From Chara braunii (taxonomy: Eukaryota > Streptophyta > Charophyceae > Charales > Characeae): DNA of 33,381 nucleotides. Positions 29,491 through 33,381 of this stretch are shown here, piece after piece. The position numbers and the translations under genes were made by a program. The notes beneath the pieces are model-generated. The model did no database searches and was not told where the DNA came from. It saw only the letters and a list, made by a program, of their open reading frames with translations. Within the stretch, counting starts at the first letter, position 1; the number at the start of each line of letters is the position of its first letter. Where the stretch lies: positions 1,996,759-2,030,139 of the forward strand of contig BFEA01000251.1 of NCBI GenBank assembly GCA_003427395.1. The letters are read 5' to 3'.

Positions 29491-29834
29491 TTGTCGAGTC
29501 CTACAATATTACATTTATGTGTGCTATCGACTACAATTTTCCCCCGGACACAACGCACCCGTCCATAAGGAAAGAGGGTGTTCATGTGAGTTGTGGGTTC
29601 GGTTGGTGGACTTTGGTTTGACCAAGGGGTAGCCTTGGCTTGTATTGGTAGGCCCAAGTATGTTGTTAAGTCCTACAATATTACATTTATGAATGTTATC
29701 AACTACTGTCTTCCCCCATATACAACATACCCATCCAGAGAAAAAAAAGGTGTTCGTATACGTCGTGGGTTTGGTCGGTGGCCTTTGGTTTGGCCCAAGG
29801 GTAGCATTGGCTCGTATTGGTAGACCCAAGTCTA
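29491..29834. repeat. 172-bp tandem duplication
   Basis: Units 29491-29662 and 29663-29834 both contain TCCTACAATATTACATTTAT, then CCCCC, ACAACGCACC or ACAACATACC, GGTGTTC, GTGGGTT, GGTCGGTGG or GGTTGGTGG, and GTATTGGTAG. They differ by many substitutions. Related minus-strand peptides start MGLPI in both units. A short relative of the CCCCGAACACAACGCACC part occurs at 21436-21465. Confidence 0.85.
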
Positions 29835-29869
29835 AACGAAGTTTTGTTTATAATTGTTTTTGCATTGAT

Positions 29870-29980
29870 GCCCCCTAGCTCAATTGGTGATGCACGAGGA
29901 TCAGTTACGGCATGATATGGGTTCGAGTCCGATTTGGAGCAGTGAAGCAAAGGAGCACCTTTGAAGGAATCGAGGGGCAT
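29870..29980 (+). mobile_element. short tRNA-derived SINE-like element
   Basis: TAGCTCAATTGGTGATGCA (A box, from 29876) and GGGTTCGAGTCCG (B box, 29919-29931) lie at tRNA spacing. The ends ATGCCCC and GGGGCAT (to 29980) are inverted. The anticodon arm is not well formed. Either a compact SINE or a degenerate tRNA pseudogene fits. Confidence 0.5.
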
Positions 29981-31639
29981 AAAGTTTCGTTCGACTATTT
30001 TTCCTAACTTTGTTTCTAGTTTCGGGTTTTGGGCCGGGTCAAATGCTAATTAGCATGGCTTGGTCTGATAGTTGATTTTTCCTTAGATCTTATGGTCAGT
30101 CGAACTCTAGATGAGATCGAACCAATTAGTATATAAGACAACATCATCTGACAACCCAACCCTTGTGTACCGAGTGGTTGTTGGACCAAGACGTGAAGTC
30201 ACATTATGGAGATTATTGGTGTTAATGAGGAAGGAGACGAGGATCAACGTCAATGATGAAAACGAAGGACGAAGACAGGAACGACAAAGATGAAGGGAAT
30301 GAGGACATGGAAGAGTGGATAATTTTTATCTTACCAATTTCCCGGTGAATTTGGGTGGGGCCTGAGGGAGGGGGGTTCCATTGCAAGTAGAGCAGGACTG
30401 TTGGATTTTGTGCTTGAAGCCTAGTTTTTGTGATATGGGAGGAAGGAGTTGCGCGTGGAGGTGATAGGCTCCTGTGAGCGAGGAAAATTTAGCATTTTTG
30501 TATTGTATTTTCCTATGTTATGGCAAAAGATTCAAGTTAAATTAAATACATTTGATAACGTTGCAATTGTGACCTTCTTCAGAAGGATTATTCACAGTTA
30601 AACTCCACTTTCTTCTCCGTGTGTCATGTTATTGCATCAGCGGTATAACTCTCCCTCTTTTTCCCTCCCTCTCTTCCTCCCTGATCTTGAAGTCATGCAG
30701 TTACATGGTCAGGACTGTATCCGGATGTTGGTGGGTAGTCGAATGTATTTGCTCGATATCCCGTTTACGAACATTAACGGATGTTGAAGTAGGGACTGCC
30801 GGAAAAAAACAACAACGGTGAAGGTTGAGTGAAGACAATTATACAATAAGTGCAGCGGAGGACAAAACAAACCTTATTTTTTTACTGCATCGACTACACG
30901 GTCGGGGCCTATACTAATTTTAACCCTCAATCAAGCACGAGGCATGTTGATGTAATAACCCTTAGGTTCACTCACACGTTGTGGGTTTGCCCGACACAAC
31001 ATTAACCTAATTGATAGTTTTACACCCTTAATTTCATTACGTGTTGTTTCAAGGTCGCATATTGTACGTTTCTGGCTTGGTCGTTGTTCTGCTGCCGAGG
31101 TTAACGTATTGATTTATTTTTCCTTTGAGTTAACCAACTCATCGATCTCCGTGATCACAGGGGGGGGGGGGGGAGGAGAGGGATGGGGTGTATTATGACT
31201 AATCATTACCATCTGAGTGCATTTAGCAATCATGTCGTGCATGTTAATCAAATTTACTTATCCACACGTCTCGACCCTAATAGTCCAAGCACACTCTGTA
31301 CGAAAATTGTTAGCGGATTAACGTTTTTTTTTAGCATCAAGGTTGCACTTTGTGCTCTATAAAAACACGAGCAAATACCCTTGCAAACTTTATTGCTCCG
31401 ACATCAGTATATAAACGAACTCTTTCACACTTCCCTGTCGCCTTTGCTACGTACATCATTACATCCTCCAGTTGTTTCCTCATTAAATATGTGTTTCTCT
31501 CTTTAAGGTGGATAAGTTTAGGATGCCGAATTGACGTGTATGTTCTTATTGCAACAAATAAATGAGAAAGTGCACCTCGCTACACTACTCACCAACTGAA
31601 TAAATGACAAAACTTATAGTGTCCGATCGTGCTACTAAT
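29981..31639. other. gene-free stretch
   Basis: A 14-bp palindrome ATGCTAATTAGCAT lies at 30043-30056 and a G-run near 31160. No open frame has a recognisable product. No repeat array is seen. Confidence 0.55.
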
Positions 31640-32500
31640 TTTTTTTTTTTCCTCTCAATCCTGCTCGCTTTTGTGTGTGCCCCTTAGTACCAATGCTCGT
31701 TCCCGCTACTTGCCCGCTGTGCTTGCTGGTCCTATACCCGCTATTATGACCATGATTTCACATTGGCTCTCGCTCTTCTCTCTCGCTCCTGCTATCACTT
31801 GTATTCATGATTGTGCTCGTGAACACCCTCTAAATGCACGTAGTCTATAACTTTAATCAAGCATAGTCTAAATGAGGGTGCATTGTGTTCGAGGAAATCA
31901 TGCCCTCGAACTTCACCTTACCTAGTGATCTCTATCTTCCTCCTCCTTTTTTTCTTTTCTCCTTCGTTGTTTTTCTCTTTTTTTTTCTCCCGCATGTTTC
32001 CCTTACTTATGATCACGTTCCGTCACGATCACACGCTGCTTGTAAGCTCAACTCCCATTCATTTTATTTTTTTTTCATATGCTTGTATCGTCTACCTTCT
32101 TAGTGTTCCTTTATTCCTCCTCACCTCTTGCCCCGACTCCCATACACACTCACCTCATGACTTGCACAGACTTGTATACTGTCGTGCTTACTTGTTTTTC
32201 ATGCTAGCGCTCGTGCTGGCTCACTTATTTTCGTACTTGCCTCGAATTTGACTCATGTTTTTGCTTCCTTACTGCCATGTTAGTTTCTGCTTTCTCTGCT
32301 ATCGTATTTGTGCCTTGGCTAGCGTTCGCTTTCTTGTTCGTGCTCGCTTTCGTATCATGTTCCCCTTCAACTTGTTACCTTGCTCACTAGTGCTCGCTTG
32401 CACACCGTTATCACTCGCACTCACGATCGTGCTTGTTACTACGCTAGCGTTGACTTGCTCTTGCGCTCCTCCGAGTTCTCGTTTTTCATGGTAGCGCCTA
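31640..32500. repeat. cryptically repetitive pyrimidine-rich stretch
   Basis: Words such as TGCTCG, GCTCGCTT, CTTGCTC, GCTAGCG and TCGTGCT recur irregularly, giving several long open frames on the plus strand. There is no fixed period. Predicted peptides are hydrophobic or cysteine-rich by composition only. Confidence 0.5.
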
Positions 32501-32994
32501 TACTCCTTTTTTCCATAGTCGTATCACCATTCTTGCTATTCTTAGGTTGGGTCGATTACGGTTGTGATCCCATTAGCATCGCGGTTTGGATTGACCATCT
32601 GAATTTGACCATACTTTTACGAAAGAGGAGCGGTTTGAAAGTCGATCCTGCAAAAATGACTATTTTCGCTAAAATGAATTTACACCTTACATCAGGGCAG
32701 GTTCATTTTTAACATTTTATCAAATCTTATAATAGCAATAATAATCCCTATACTCTTAACGGCAAAAGCGGGTCTCGCGTGAAGCATCCCGCTGATACCT
32801 TTTCCCTGCGTGGGCCCGATGCACTGTGGGTCCGACACAGTTTTTTGTTTATGACCGTTGTTTTTTTTTTCGGTGTTGGCAGGACGCGTTTTTTTTTGTT
32901 TACGACCGTTTTTTTGGGGGGGGGTGGTGTTGGCGTGACTTTATGGACGAGGATTTTTTTCGTTAAAGGTTTGTTTTGCGCCGCGCCGTCGATT
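32501..32994. other. gene-free stretch with a small duplication
   Basis: At about 32840-32940 the series GTTTATGACCGT, T-run and GGTGTTGGC recurs as GTTTACGACCGT, T- and G-run and GGTGTTGGC. This is a diverged tandem duplication in homopolymer-rich DNA. I see no gene. Confidence 0.55.
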
Positions 32995-33308
32995 GCAGGT
33001 GTTGGGCATATTCAACCAGGTAGCGGAAGATTCATTTGATTTTGCTCATCCTATCGATGGAAGTAGCATGACGCTAGTTGTGAGGTTGAAGACTTACATG
33101 GTATCTCTCTCGCTCTCTCTCTCTCACAAACACACACACACACACAAACATACACATACACATACACACACACAAACACACACATACACACACACACACA
33201 AACACACACATAAGAGATTGCTAAAAAAGTGGCAGTGTATATTTTCACGTTTTAGCGAAAGATTCAATCCGATTTTGTTGTGTGTATGTGTGTGTGTGTG
33301 TATGAGTG
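32995..33308 (+). repeat. dispersed repeat with embedded (CT)n(CA)n, second locus
   Basis: One unit (about 33016-33100) contains AGATTCATTTGATTTTGCTC, ATCCTATCGATGGAAGTAGC and GAAGACTTACATGG. A (CT)n tract and a long interrupted (CA)n tract follow (33104-33212), then a second partial unit with GTATATTTTCACGTTTTAGC. It matches the family at 5062-5290. A (GT)n tract closes the genomic sequence. Confidence 0.82.
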
Positions 33309-33346
33309 CTGTCTCTTATACACATCTAGATGTGTATAAGAGACAG
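33309..33346. other. Nextera mate-pair junction adapter (two inverted Tn5 mosaic ends)
   Basis: The 19-base mosaic end CTGTCTCTTATACACATCT is followed directly by its reverse complement. This 38-base unit is the circularisation junction of Nextera mate-pair libraries and is not plant DNA. Confidence 0.98.
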
Positions 33347-33381
33347 GCATTCTATCATCCTCCTCATTATCATAATCATCA
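33347..33381. other. chimeric tail: copy of 24075-24109
   Basis: All 35 bases match 24075-24109, inside the leader of the GRXS16-like gene. They were joined through the adapter and do not belong after 33308. Confidence 0.97.

Noticed and set aside
29097-29657. 186-codon minus-strand protein rich in Ser-Leu
   Set aside because: Its length comes from translating the (GA)n tract and the tandem duplication.
33309-33346. Natural Tn5 or IS50 insertion
   Set aside because: Only two 19-base mosaic ends in inverted contact are present, with no transposon between, followed by a copy of sequence from 9 kb away. A library adapter explains all of this.

Overview
The window looks like nuclear DNA of a land plant or close green relative. 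The main evidence is one recognisable host gene, a plastid-type glutaredoxin S16 homologue (GIY-YIG domain fused to a CGFS monothiol glutaredoxin), a fusion known from green plants. A LINE of plant L1 type (DUF4283-like ORF1 with a CCHC knuckle; ORF2 with endonuclease, reverse transcriptase and zf-RVT region) fits. The species cannot be named from the sequence; a repeat-rich seed-free plant such as a fern is only a guess. Nearly everything else is repeats and decayed mobile elements, typical of plant intergenic DNA.

Layout. 1-690: a 91-bp satellite. 728-945: an imperfect foldback hairpin. 1041-1369: a hAT-like MITE with an exact 8-bp target duplication. 1664-2731: two weak minus-strand ORFs in one frame. 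2732-9596: mostly featureless AT-rich DNA, with a microsatellite-bearing dispersed repeat (5062-5290), a U6 fragment (5739-5790) and small tandem duplications. 9845 to about 16990: a decayed LINE on the minus strand with a 27-nt poly(A) tail. 18894-20470: microsatellites and minisatellites, one arranged as an inverted repeat. 21590-23131: three related SINE copies, a U6 retropseudogene with poly(A) and target duplication, and a strong hairpin. 23205-24429: the GRXS16-like gene (minus), with G-boxes upstream and SINE-derived sequence close to both ends. 25004-25558: a cluster of nested palindromes. 25559-33308: largely featureless, with two more tRNA-derived SINE heads, tandem duplications, a long (GA)n tract and another copy of the 5062 repeat family.

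Two assembly artefacts should be corrected before reuse. A single N at 12034 is flanked by two identical 95-bp copies, i.e. an unmerged contig overlap inside the LINE. The last 73 bases (33309-33381) are not genomic in this position: 33309-33346 is an inverted pair of Tn5 mosaic ends, as in a Nextera mate-pair junction adapter, and 33347-33381 repeats 24075-24109. The geometry fits one circularised fragment running from 24075 to 33308 (9,234 bp), so the true sequence ends at 33308.

How the parts interact: the LINE and its relatives are the likely source of retroposition for the U6 pseudogenes and the SINEs; SINE tails and dispersed repeats carry many of the microsatellites. I found no operon-like system, CRISPR array, phage or new multi-gene system. 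The most interesting biology is the divergent GRXS16 gene and the hairpin or foldback elements.
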